A DNA stretch of 64,000 bases from Capra hircus (Eukaryota > Chordata > Mammalia > Artiodactyla > Bovidae), in contig NC_030814.1 in the NCBI RefSeq assembly GCF_001704415.2, positions 77,059,121 through 77,123,120 of the forward strand, read 5' to 3'. The notes under the pieces were generated by a model. That model saw only the letters and a list, made by a program, of their open reading frames with translations. It had not been told where the DNA came from and made no database searches. Each line of letters begins with the position of its first letter. The stretch's first letter is position 1. Below, in pieces: positions 22,690 to 33,504 of this stretch. Position numbers and translations under genes: made by a program.

Positions 22690-24815
22690 CTCAGAATGAG
22701 TTAAGAAGAATTCCCTTTGCATCTATCTTCAGAAGAGATTGTAGAGTATGTAATCTCTCCTCAAAATGTTAGCTAGAATACATCAGAAATCCAAAACTTA
22801 TCCAACATTCAAAAATGCATTAATTAAAACATCAGTAGACAAAAAAAGATAAGTCTTATGATAGCACTTAATAGGTACAGAAAAACACTGGCCAAATTTC
22901 AACATGATAAAGAACATTTCAATTACATAAACAGTGCAAAGAAAAAACTTCAGCTAACATTATACTTAATCATGAGAAACAATGTGAATGTCCTTTTTCC
23001 CTAAGACTGGGACCAAGACAAGGATTTTTCCTCTCACCAAACCCATTCAGCATCATATTGAATGATCTAATTAATGCAGTAAGCCAATAAAAGAAATAAA
23101 GTTTATAAAGATTGAATTACATGAAAGAAAACTTTTCACAGGTGACATGATTGTCAATGTAGAAAATACAAAAGTTATTAACAAAGAAACTCCTGAATAA
23201 TTGGATATAGCATGGTTGTAGTATATAAGATTAATGTAAAAAAGACAATTGCTTTCCTATGTACCAGCAATGAACAGTTAGAATTTGAAAATAAAGACAC
23301 AATACCATTTACACTGGCATTAAATGTTTAGATATTTGTCTAACAAAATATGTTCAAGTTATATTTGTGAAAAGCTGCAAATGTCTGATGAAAGAAGTCA
23401 AAGAAAATCTAAATAAATGGAGAGATATTCCAAGTTTATGTTTTGGAAGACTCAATACTGTATTGTTAAAACTTCATTTTTTTCCAGTTTGATGGACTGA
23501 TACACTGCCATCCCAATTAAGCTAACAGCAGTTGATTTTGTGAACAGTGACCAACTGAGTCTAAAGACTGTATGGAAAGGCAAAAGTCAAAGGAGTGAAA
23601 TGTTGTCTTTCAGACTTACTATTAAGCTACTGTAACCAAGATACTGTGATATATGTTGAAAAGTAGATAGATCAATGGAAAATAAGAGAGAGCCTAGAGA
23701 GAAAACCACCAAATATAGTCAGCTGTTCTTCGACAAAGAAGTAGTGGCAATTTGATGGAGAATTAATAGTCTTAAACAAGAGAGGCTAGATTAACTGAAC
23801 ACCCACTATCTGCATTCAAAAAAACCCCTAAACATAGATCTTACATATATGACCAACATGTAGCTCAAAATGTATCATACACCTAAATGTGAATGTGAAA
23901 CTCTAAAATTATTAGAAGAAATCTTAAATGCATATGAAAGTTAAAGAATTCAATGAGAAAAGGCTACATACTGTACAATTCCAACTATATAGCTATCTGG
24001 GAAGGCAAAATTATATAGAGAGACTATATAAGAACATCAGGAATTCGTACAAGGGGAAGCATGAATATGTGGAACACAGAGGATTTATAGAGCAGTAATA
24101 CTATTCTGTGTGATACCACAGTGGTAGATGCACAATACTATATGTTTGTCAAAATCTATAGCACTATGTGTACAATGTAATACAAGAATCCTACTGCAAC
24201 TCTGGACTTTATATATTAAAAATAATGCATCAACATTAATAATATGCATATGAATAATATTCATATTAATATATTAATGTTATATTGTATATTATATAAT
24301 GTAATGTGTAATTATAATATTATATAATATTTATATATAAATTACATATATATAGATATATAGTATAATATACATATTATATATATTTATATAATATATA
24401 ACATATATTTATATTTAAAATATATACTAAATAAATATAAATATGACTTATATTTAATAATATATATAATTATATAATATTACATAAGTATATACTATAT
24501 TAATAAAATATAATATTATAATATAATTTATTATATAATATAATTATATATTATATAATATTATATTATATGCATAATGTGATTAATAATTAATATAGTA
24601 ATATAATATTGTTATAATAGATATAATATTAATAATATATGTTGCTTCATCGTTTGCAACAATTGTACTTCACTAATGCAAGATATTAACAATAGGAAAA
24701 ACTGAAAGGTGAAGAGGTGGTATATGAGAACTCTATGTACCATCTGCTTATTTTTCTGTAAACCTATAATTACTCTAAGAAAGTAAATTCTATGACTTTT
24801 TAAAAACTGATATTG
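22690..24815 (+). mobile_element. Old L1M element: ORF2 RT remnant and 3' UTR
   Basis: Broken RT homology is readable in pieces: CCTAAGACTGGGACCAAGAC (the motif B region), TTTTCACAGGTGACATGATT (where FADD should be, now substituted) and GGAGAGATATTCCAAG. From about 23960 it passes into an L1M 3' UTR (AAAAGGCTACATACTGTA, ACAGAGGATTTATAGAGCAG), which ends near 24815 with CTGTAAACCTATAATTACTC. Dozens of stops; dead. The UTR is split by an A/T expansion. Confidence 0.8.
24237..24645. repeat. About 400 bp of almost pure A/T, inside the L1M 3' UTR
   Basis: From the TAATAATATGC start to the AATATATGTTGC end, nearly every base is A or T, arranged as irregular TATAA/ATTATAT words with small palindromes (for example TTAATATATTAA). 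The flanks on both sides are adjacent parts of one L1M UTR, so the tract grew in place. Confidence 0.93.
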
Positions 24816-25103
24816 AGTACAGAATAAAAAATAATTTTGTTCCATCTTTTCCATTTGGTAATAGATAATTAAATCTAAGTGTTGAAAAAAATCACCTCCA
24901 TGCACTGTGCAGAAATATTGACATTGTGAATTTGTAGAAAATAATTGGATAAAGGTTGCCTGCAGTGGTCTTTGAGAGGCTAGAAGGTACTTTTAGTAGT
25001 GCAGAGGAAAAGGGAGATTCATGATTCAAGGAGGGAAAATTGTGTATGCTCAGTCGTGAAGAAAGCAGCAACTGTGTTGTGAGACAATTCTACTGAGTGC
25101 AGC

Positions 25104-25374
25104 TGCTGCTGCTGCTAAGTCGCTTCAGTCGTGTCCGACTCTGTGCGACCCCATAGACGGCAGCCCACCAGGCTCCCACCCCTGGGATTCTCCAGGCAAG
25201 AACACTGGAGCCGTTGCCATTTCCTTGTCCAATGCATGAAACTGAAAAGCGAAAGTGAAGTCGCTCAGTCCTGTCCGACTCTTTGCGGCCCCGTGGACTG
25301 CAGCCTACCAGGCTCCTCCATTCATGGGGTTTTCCAGGCAAGAGTACTGGTGTGGGGTGCCATTGCCTTCTCCG
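25104..25374 (-). mobile_element. Bov-A2 SINE dimer
   Basis: Two A monomers on minus, joined at GAAACTGAAAAGCGAAAGTG, with the AGC tail complement (GCTGCTGCTGCT) on the left. ACTGAGTGCAGC (25092-25103) and ACTGAATGCAGC (25375-25386) are a 12-bp duplication with one mismatch. Confidence 0.95.
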
Positions 25375-25386
25375 ACTGAATGCAGC

Positions 25387-26358
25387 AGCTAGGGGTAAAA
25401 AGCTTGTAAAGTAATTTAAGTCAGGGTTATGGAGAAATTTCGCTGTCAGAGGAGCCCTTTATCCAACTGAGTGGGCTCAGCAGTTATCTAAAAAAAGCAG
25501 TGTTTAGGGATTTAAATAATATCTATGGGAATGCTCATAGTCCAGTGTCTGCAAAATCTAGGGACTCTATAAATATTTAATTTCCTTTCATATAGCTATT
25601 ATCATGGTTTAATTCACTCTCACTCAATATTTGTTATGAACTCTGGCTTAAGTTAGTGAATAACTCATGGGGCCAACCATTATGGATTAAAATATATTTA
25701 GTACTCCTAAGTAAAATTCTTTAAAAAGCAATTTTCCTTCCTTAGTTATAATGCTAATTTATCAATGCATATGACATTTTTATTTGAATTACAAGCTTCT
25801 AAGGGGCATATTATTATAATTTTATCATTTAAGATAAGCCTGTTTATGTACATAGTGGTTATTGGTTAAATAGTGATTATATATTGATTGAATCATTATG
25901 TATTAATTGAACTGAGATGCAACTGAGAAGATGTAATTAGAACCCAAACTCATAAACTAAAATGCTCTGTAAATTGGATGTTCTATGCTGTCTTTCACTT
26001 TTTGGTCACATAATAACTTAATTATTTTATTTTTCTTAGAGGGTGAAGGTATGGTTATTCTTTAGACGTTATCTATTACTTGAAATAAATATTTAGCAGT
26101 CATATATATATATATATATAAACACACAAGATTTTCTTCTATAAAACAAAATCTACACTGTCCTTTTAAAAAATACAATTTGGAAAAAAATAAAAATAAA
26201 TAAATAATATAATTTGATTTTCACATATCCTTGTGACATTCAAATATTATTTAAATGTTTAATGAATATTGGTAGAGATTCATCTAAAACACTAGCCTAA
26301 ATTATTTTCAATGATGCAGAGCCCCAAAGACAAGAAAATGAAGAGGTCTCACTTTCAT
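25387..26358. other. No gene; AT-rich with (TA)10
   Basis: No family or coding signal. A dinucleotide (AT)10 run lies at 26102-26121, followed by A-rich DNA near 26167-26212. Confidence 0.5.
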
Positions 26359-26360
26359 GC

Positions 26361-26525
26361 TACTTCGCTTTCACTTTTCACTTTCATGCACTGGAGGAGG
26401 AAATGGCAACCCACTCCAGTGTTCTTGCCTGGAGAATCCCAGGGACGGGGGAGCCTGGTGGGCTGCCATCTCTGGGGTTGCACAGAGGTGGACACGACTG
26501 AAGTGACTTAGCAGCAGCAGCTGTA
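26361..26525 (+). mobile_element. Bov-A2 SINE, 5'-truncated
   Basis: The linker TTCACTTTTCACTTTCATGC is followed by the second A monomer and an AGCAGCAGCAG tail. It forms an inverted pair with the copy at 26635. Confidence 0.92.
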
Positions 26526-26634
26526 GCAGCATCTAATGCGGCAAGGCCACTACTATGACTGTATAGTTGCAAGATCAGGAAAATGTAATTAATGGAAGAA
26601 CAAAGCCTGTGGGTGCTAGATTGCTAATTAATCT

Positions 26635-26903
26635 CCTGCTGCTGCTAAGTCATTTTAGTCGTGTCCGACTCTGTGTGACCCCATAGACAGCAGCCCACCA
26701 GGCTCCACCGTCCCTGGGATTCTCCAGGCAAGAACACTGGAGTGGGTTGCCATTTCCTTCTCCAATGCATCAAAGTGAAAAGTGAAAGTGAAGTAGTTCA
26801 GTTGTGTCCCACTCTTCGCGAACCCAGAGACTGCAGCCTACCAGGCTCCTCTGTCCATGGGATTTTCCAGGCAAGAGTACAGAGTGGGTTGCCATTGCCT
26901 TCT
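26635..26903 (-). mobile_element. Bov-A2 SINE dimer
   Basis: The CTGCTGCTGCT tail complement is on the left, then both monomers (CCAGGCAAGAACACTGG; CCAGGCAAGAGTACAG) joined by AAGTGAAAAGTGAAAGTG. The gap from the opposed copy is about 110 bp. Confidence 0.95.
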
Positions 26904-27229
26904 CTCTTAAATCAAGAAGAAACAAAACTTTGTGGGAAAAGAGGCTTTCCTATACTCAAAGGAACTTTTAAGATGGCCATTTCTATTTTTCCTTCTGTGA
27001 GATTTCATTGCTTAGCATAATCTTAAATGAGGACTTTCAATGTCTAAAATTCAGTATTCAAACTTTGAATTTCTGAACTTTTTCAAGATTCTTCCAAGTT
27101 AATTTCAGCATGGTATTTGTTTTTCTGTATATTAGTGGCTTTTTTTGCCAAAACAATAATTTCAGAGTACACTACTCACCATCCCTCCAGAGCCTTCACT
27201 ATTAGGATGAGATTTAATTAACTACTTAT
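26904..27229. other. No gene or assignable repeat
   Basis: Nothing recognisable. Confidence 0.5.
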
Positions 27230-27242
27230 ATTTAACTCATTA

Positions 27243-27455
27243 AGTGAAAGTGAAGTCGCTCAGTCGTGCCCGACTCTTCGCAATCCCATGGACTGTAGCC
27301 TACCAGGCTCCTCTGTCCATGGGATTTTCCAGGCAATAGTACTGGAGTGGATTGTCATTTCCTTCTCCAGGGGATCTTCCCCACCCAGAGATCGAAGCTG
27401 GGTCTCCCTCATTGTAGACAGAGGCTTTACCGTCTGAGCCACCAGGGAAGTCAAG
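27243..27455 (-). mobile_element. Bov-tA SINE, full length
   Basis: Minus copy ending in the head complement GTCTGAGCCACCAGGGAAG. ATTTAACTCATTA at 27230-27242 and 27456-27468 is a perfect 13-bp target-site duplication, consistent with a recent insertion. Confidence 0.96.
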
Positions 27456-27468
27456 ATTTAACTCATTA

Positions 27469-28496
27469 GATACTTAATATTTAATTCCAAAACTCAATGA
27501 AACTATAGCACAGTTATCTATTAATATATTTGTTTTATGCGTTATAAATGTATGCTAAAAATTAGCTCAGATTCTGCACCTGCACTAAACTTTTGACTGT
27601 GCATCTTGATACTCTCTCTTCTCGATTTTCTCTCTGTCACCTGTGTTGTCAGTGTGGTGGTAGTCCTGCCATCACATCTATGACTCATCCTAGATTGTAC
27701 AGGACAAAGGGGAATATAACTTCAAATAAGTTCACTTGACTCAAAGTACTGAAATAGTTTTAACCCAATCTCCCTGACTCAGACTACAGAAGAGTTGGCA
27801 AAAGCAAGAATACACTACTAAGTTCTGATCTTCCTTCATAAAATTACATACACATCATTAAAATCTTAAAAAAAAAAAGCTAAAATTTCCACCTTGCCAT
27901 TATTTCCCATCACATTGCATCACCCAAGAGATGTGAAAGGAGTTATTATGTTAACAAATCCTCTCACAAAAAAAGGAAATGTCTCATAAAATAAATGGAG
28001 AAAGAATTCCAATAAATTATTGCCTGACTTGAACATTATATTTCACTGACACAGCATTGGGTTTCATTGTACAGAATAGGTAATTGACAGAAATTGAAAA
28101 ACAAGGTTCTGCAATACAATTCTAATATTGCAAAACTCAAACAGGTTGTGTCACATTCCCCCAAAATATATTGCTGTGTGTCTTACTAAATTTTTGTATC
28201 TCCTTAACCACTCCCTCCCCCATCAAACTTGGAGGTGTGTGTATTAAAGAGCTTAAAATTAGCAGGCCTACCTTTAAGGTCTTGATTATATTATGGAAAA
28301 TAGAACAAAAAGAGTGAGTAAATCAATTTTCCAGGAAACCTGAATAGCAAGGTGAATATGTAGTTGATTGAATCATAAGACCTTATGGAGATTCAGAATT
28401 GGTCTGAGGTATTTTTTCAGATTGATGTGAATCAATTTAGAGATTTCTGAGGAAGTTGTTTCTTCATGAGATTTTTTTTGTGTGCCTAAATTTAGC
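27469..28496. other. No gene or assignable repeat
   Basis: AT-rich, with a 12-A run near 27868. No coding evidence. Confidence 0.5.
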
Positions 28497-28499
28497 TGC

Positions 28500-28718
28500 T
28501 GGCTTCGCTGGTGGCTCAACAGTTTAAAAAAAAAAAAAATCAATCTGCAATACAGGAGACTCCTGTTTGTTTCCCGGGTTTGGAAGATCCCCTGGAGAAG
28601 GAAACAACAACTCACTCCTGTATTCTTGCCTAGCAAATCCTATGGACAGATGAGCCTGGCTGCAGTCCATGGGGTTCAAAAGAGTCAGATAGGACTTAGG
28701 GACTAAACAAGAACAAAA
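28500..28718 (+). mobile_element. Bov-tA SINE with A-tract in the promoter head
   Basis: GGCTTCGCTGGTGGCTCAAC is followed by 14 A's (28526-28539) where the family has the few bases between A and B boxes. The rest of the A monomer is present but worn. The expanded spacing and altered B box should disable pol III transcription. Confidence 0.9.
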
Positions 28719-28750
28719 ATTAGTTTTAGTCCACAGTCTGTTATAGAGCA

Positions 28751-29185
28751 GTTCTCAGAATTAAGTATTCATTAGTTAGTGAAGTCACTCAGTTCTGTCT
28801 GTCTCTGTGACCCCATGGACTGTAGTCTACCAGGCTTCTCCATCCATGGAATTTTCCAGGCAAGAGTACTGGAGCGGGTTGCCATTTCCTTCTCCAGGGG
28901 ATCTTCCCAACCCAGGGATAGAACCCAGGTCTCCAGCATTGCAGGCAGACGCTTTACCTTTTGAGCCCCCAGGGAAGCCCACCAAATTTAAGTATGTATT
29001 TAAGTATGCATCAGCATCAATTTGAGGGTTTGCGAAAACAAAGATTGCTGGGCCTCAATCTTTCAGAGTTGTAGATTCATTGGTTCTAGAACTGGACCTA
29101 AGAATTTGCATTTCCAACAACTCCCCAGGTGATGCTAATATTGCTGGTCTGGGGCCCTCACCTGAGGAACATTAACTGCTCTCAA
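28751..29185 (+). mobile_element. MER5A-like hAT-Charlie DNA transposon, split by a SINE
   Basis: The start CAGTTCTCAGAATTAAGTAT continues after the SINE as GCATCAGCATCAATTTGAGG, then AGATTGCTGGGCCTC, AGAATTTGCATTTCCAACA and CCCCAGGTGATGCTAATATT. Non-autonomous; no coding capacity. Confidence 0.85.
28773..28999 (-). mobile_element. Bov-tA SINE nested in MER5A
   Basis: A full minus-strand Bov-tA ending in the head complement GAGCCCCCAGGGAAGCCC plus a short extra. TTAAGTATTCAT (28761-28772) and TTAAGTATGCAT (29000-29011) are a 12-bp duplication with one mismatch. It lies about 55 bp from the opposed SINE at 28500-28718. Confidence 0.92.
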
Positions 29186-29189
29186 GAAA

Positions 29190-31455
29190 GTTCAGTCATT
29201 TCACAGACACAGAATTGATCAAATTGGAAATCAACAGAGTTACTGCTCTCAAATGCCTTTTTAGCAATACCTTTCTGAGTATTTCTTGAATTTTAAATCA
29301 CCTATCCTGCTTCTGTCTATATCCCTTTGGAGTACAAACCCCATAACAAGGTTGCTAAATTTCATTCCTTTATCATGTCCTGTTCCCCCATCTTCCTGTC
29401 TCCTGAGCCCTCGGTTGTTAAACTTTTGAAATAATTCAGACATATTCCCTGATTCAGTTCAGTGCTCTTAGGACCGACAGAAATATAATATTATTAGGAA
29501 TTACAGTTTTTTAAAGTCAGAAACAAGGGAAATATTTTTCAGATTGAATTTTAGATACTTATTACTTCTGTACTTCAAATTAATACTTCATACTATGTAA
29601 AAAATATATTCCAAATAAAAACCTCTTCTTTGTGCTCATTTCATATACAAAGTTTCTTTTAAAACTTAAGAATCAAACTATAGATTATGTTAACATTTTT
29701 TGAAAAATAATAGCAATTTACCTCCTCCAAAAAACTGATGAAATGAGCAAAAATGCTGATGTTTCTCCTAATACTCACTCAAAACCCTTATAAATGTTTA
29801 CTTTATTCAAATGAAAGACAGTGATGCATGGGCTGAACTGCTTGTTTAAGATATACAATACTGTTGTATACATAGATTGGCTTTAGGTTTTTGTTATCTC
29901 TACTTGCGTTACTATCCCTTTCCATTTCCCAAATGTGTTTACCAGGTATACACCCAACATTTTTCATTTACCTGTCCTCTTTTTCATTATCCTACTTCTA
30001 GCCATTTAATCTTTGCAAACCAAGAAGATATTTGAGTATCTTTTTTAATGAACTTATATATGTGTATTTTGTTATCTTTCTTATCTAGTTTTAGAAGGTA
30101 AAAATTTCAGATAGTAATGGTACTGTCTTTCAATGCAACATGTATCATGTGACTCCTAGAACACTTTGGGCACTTAATGACCTTTGTAACACCATCATTG
30201 ACATCATTTTCATCAATCATGGGAGCTGTTCTCAGCTCTGATTCAATTAATCCTAGCTTAAAAAGGATCTTCTCTTATGTCACTGGTTGCTGTTCAAGCC
30301 TGATAGCTTCCCGTTTTCAAATACATCTGCTCTCTTTCAAGTAATATTTGAGTGCCTTGCATATCTTTTACGGTGGGACCTCCAGATTAGTGACAAAGAA
30401 GTTGATTGAAATGAGCTATCATTTACTAATGAGAGGGTGTTGGGTTCAGCCTTAGAATACTAACCTGCTTCCACATGACTAAGCAGGATTTCACAAAAGT
30501 AAATCATAACTGAAATATAGTAATTCTCCTAATCACCTAATGATTCTATTTCTAAATACAGACAAACGCACACAGGGTTCTCCATTATCTTTAGGAAGGT
30601 CACTCAACAGTTATTAGAGTCAAGTAAATGAGGATTAAGCTGTCCTTCTCCAACACCATAAACTTAGCTGCTTATATTCATCCTATAATTATGGAGCAGA
30701 AATGTACCATATAAAAAATGAGTTTTAGTGATAAATAATCTACAGTGGTGTATAACCAGAAATAATCATTTATCCCTTTGAAAACCTAAAATGTTTCAGA
30801 ACCAGAAAAATCTATTGAATCCATTTTCATCTATGGCATGCTTTGTTCAAATGAAAATTTATGTGGCAACATTTTATATAAAAGAGATAAAAGTAAGTGA
30901 TGTGAATGAAGCCAGGTTGGGGAGGTTGGTTATTTGAACTGCCTTTCCCTCCAGTGGTTCCAAAAGGAGTCCCACAATCAACCCAGAGGTTTCAAGCAGC
31001 ATGAAAACTGCTGTATTTGAAGGTTAATCCATGGGCTATTTTTCCTCCAGAGCATGTATCACCATACAACATACTATATATAATATCTTGTTTTCTTACA
31101 ATTAATCAAGTGATTAATGTACATTGAGATTTAAGCTGTATAAAGGGAGAGGCCTTTTTATCTGCTTGATTCATAGTGTGTACTCAGTGAATATTTTTGT
31201 TGAATGACTGAATGTGTATATCCATGAATGAATATGCTTCCTAATTATTAATTAAAGTGATGTGTTCCCAGGATTAAAAAAATGAAAGATACAATCACTG
31301 ATTCAAAAGAACAGATGCAGTAGTTGAAGCAGATAAAATGTCTATAAGAAAACATTTAATAAATGAAACCATTACATAATGGATACCTTTCCAGTGATAT
31401 AGGAATGATGTAATCACATGATAGGGAGGGGAAATTGAATCAAGTAGATCAGAAG
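29190..31455. other. No gene or assignable repeat
   Basis: About 2.3 kb of AT-rich, single-copy-looking DNA. Open frames are under 75 codons and carry no domain. Confidence 0.5.
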
Positions 31456-31459
31456 AGTC

Positions 31460-31590
31460 ACTGGGAAATGACTAGCTATGGGGCCTTAAATAACTGTCTT
31501 AACCTTTCTGGGCCTCAGTTTCCTCATATAAAATCATGTCTTATAGCTAAGTGACCACTGATATCCCTTGGAGTTGTAGGCAGCACAGAG
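31460..31590 (+). mobile_element. MIR SINE fragment
   Basis: CTTAACCTTTCTGGGCCTCA and GTTTCCTCATATAAAAT are the MIR core. The ends are eroded. Confidence 0.75.
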
Positions 31591-31592
31591 AT

Positions 31593-31865
31593 TTTGGATG
31601 GAAGGAAAAAATGGAGAGAGTAGCATGGAAACATATATAGTACCATATGAAAAATAAATAACCTATGGGAATTTGCTGTATGAGTCAGGGAACTTAAACC
31701 AGGGCTCTGTAACTAGACGGGTAGGAAGGGGTGGGAGATGGGAGGAAGGTTAAGAGGGAGGGGACATATGTACACCTAAATGGCTGATTCATGTGTATGT
31801 CAGAAACCAATAAAATATGGTAAAGCAATTATCTTATATTAAAAAAATAAATATATGTATATAAA
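31593..31865 (+). mobile_element. Ruminant L1 3' UTR, strongly 5'-truncated
   Basis: GAGAGTAGCATGGAAACATA, GGGAATTTGCTGTATGAGTC, AGGGAGGGGACATATGTA and GTAAAGCAATTATC are in the order of the young ruminant L1 3' UTR, ending in an A-rich tail (TTAAAAAAATAAATAT). No ORF2 remains. Confidence 0.9.
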
Positions 31866-32146
31866 ATTGAACTAGCTAGGAGACAATCTCTGTGCAAATA
31901 TGTCTTGAGAATTCAATCAGAAGATAAGCTGTTTTTCTATTGTACACAACACAGTGACATGGCTGAAGTTTAAATTTGATCAAGTAAAACTGAAGTTTAC
32001 AGAAAATATAAGAAGAAGAAATTAATTTTCTAAGTATTTTTTCCAACCCCAATGTGCATAGAAATTCCTAAGTGGTGTATTGAAGCAGTACTTCAAGTGG
32101 CATAACTTTGTCCTACACAGAGATACAGCTACGGGCAAGTTTTAGA

Positions 32147-32448
32147 TCAGTTCAGTTCAGTCACTCACTTGTGTCTGACTGTGACTCCATGGACTGCAGC
32201 ACACCAGGCCTTCCTTTCCATCATCAACTCTCAAAGTTTACCTAAACTCATGTCCATTGAGTCCGTGATGCCTTCCAACCATCTTATCCTCTGTTGTCCC
32301 ATTCTCCTCCTGCCCTCAACTTTCCCAGCATCAGGGTCTTTTGAAATAAGTCAGCTCTTCGCATCAGGTGGCCACAGTATTGGAGGTTTAGCTTCAACAT
32401 CAGTCCTTTCCATGAACACCCAGGAATGATCTCTTTTAGGATGGACTG
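32147..32448 (-). mobile_element. BovB 3' fragment, left arm of a head-to-head pair
   Basis: Minus-strand BovB from the tail at 32147 up to the ORF2 C-terminal region. It abuts a plus-strand BovB 3' end at about 32449 with no intervening host sequence. No target duplication seen. Confidence 0.92.
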
Positions 32449-32661
32449 AGTTGACTCATTGGAAAAGACCCTGATGCTGGAGGGATTAGGGGCAAGAAGA
32501 CAAGGAGATGACAGACGATGAGATAGCTGGATGGCATCACTGACTCGATGGACATGAGTTTGGGTAAACTCCAGGAGTTGGTGATGGATAGGGAGGACTG
32601 GCGTGCTGTGATTCATGGAGTTGCAGAGTTGGACATGACTGAGCAACTGAACTGAACTGAA
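32449..32661 (+). mobile_element. BovB 3' fragment, right arm of a head-to-head pair
   Basis: Starts AGTTGACTCATTGGAAAAGA (ORF2 C-terminus) and runs to the tail CAACTGAACTGAACTGA. About 210 bp are the inverted complement of the left arm's outer part, separated by about 95 bp. Confidence 0.92.
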
Positions 32662-33504
32662 AAATGAGAGAAAAAATCAAATTACATGTTAGTGTTTGAA
32701 AATAATTGTCACTGTATGGACCTTGGAAAGGCTCTCCTTTGAGAACTGCTACTTTAGAGATCCAGCATAATTACATATCCTCTACTTACAGTACAGTTTC
32801 ATCATGAAAAATCCTCCTGCGTTGAAAGTATTATAAATGAAAATGCATTTCAAACACCTAACCTACCAAACACTAGAGTTTAGCCTAGATGATTTATATG
32901 TGCTAGGAGCACTTACATTTAGCTTACAGTTGAGCAAAATCATTTAACAAAGCCTATAGAGACAAAGCCTATATTTTCAAAAAAGTTTTAACTCTCTCGT
33001 GTAATTTTTGGAATGCTGTACTGAAGGTGGAAAGCAGAATGGTTGTGTGGGCATAGGATGGCTGTAAGTGGCTTGGTTGTTTATCTTCATGATTGCATAG
33101 CTGCTTGCCTCATCTCACAAGTCTAATTTCTTCACCGTATTCTGGAAATTATATATGAAAGCATGGTAGAGGTGTCAGATGATGAAATTTTCCATTGGAG
33201 AGAACTGATTTTCTCCTCTGCTAAAAATATAGAGGTGTGATGTTGTGATATTCAGTGGAGTCTGAGAGGAGACCACCTCAATCTAGCAGGACCTGAATTA
33301 AATAAAGCTGGTTTCAGTTTTAATAAGACTCAATTTATTTTTGATTCACACCAGATTGAATTCACCTAGATTGCTTTATACACAATCCCAGAAGACTTTA
33401 GCAAACATTCTTGTCCTTCAAAAGATTTTGGATTATCTATCTAGCTTCTTGCCTTGTGCAATTTCGAAATTTGTCTCTGTAAAGAAAGGAAGTGTACAGT
33501 GCAC
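32662..33504. other. No gene or assignable repeat
   Basis: No family recognised. AATTAAATAAAGCTGG near 33297 contains a polyadenylation-like hexamer but no transcript unit is visible. Confidence 0.5.

Noticed and set aside
26102..26121. (AT)10 run as a biologically special site
   Set aside because: Ordinary dinucleotide microsatellite of common length.
32147..32661. Twin-priming explanation for the head-to-head BovB pair
   Set aside because: Both arms include the 3' tail; twin priming would put only 5' sequence in the inverted arm.
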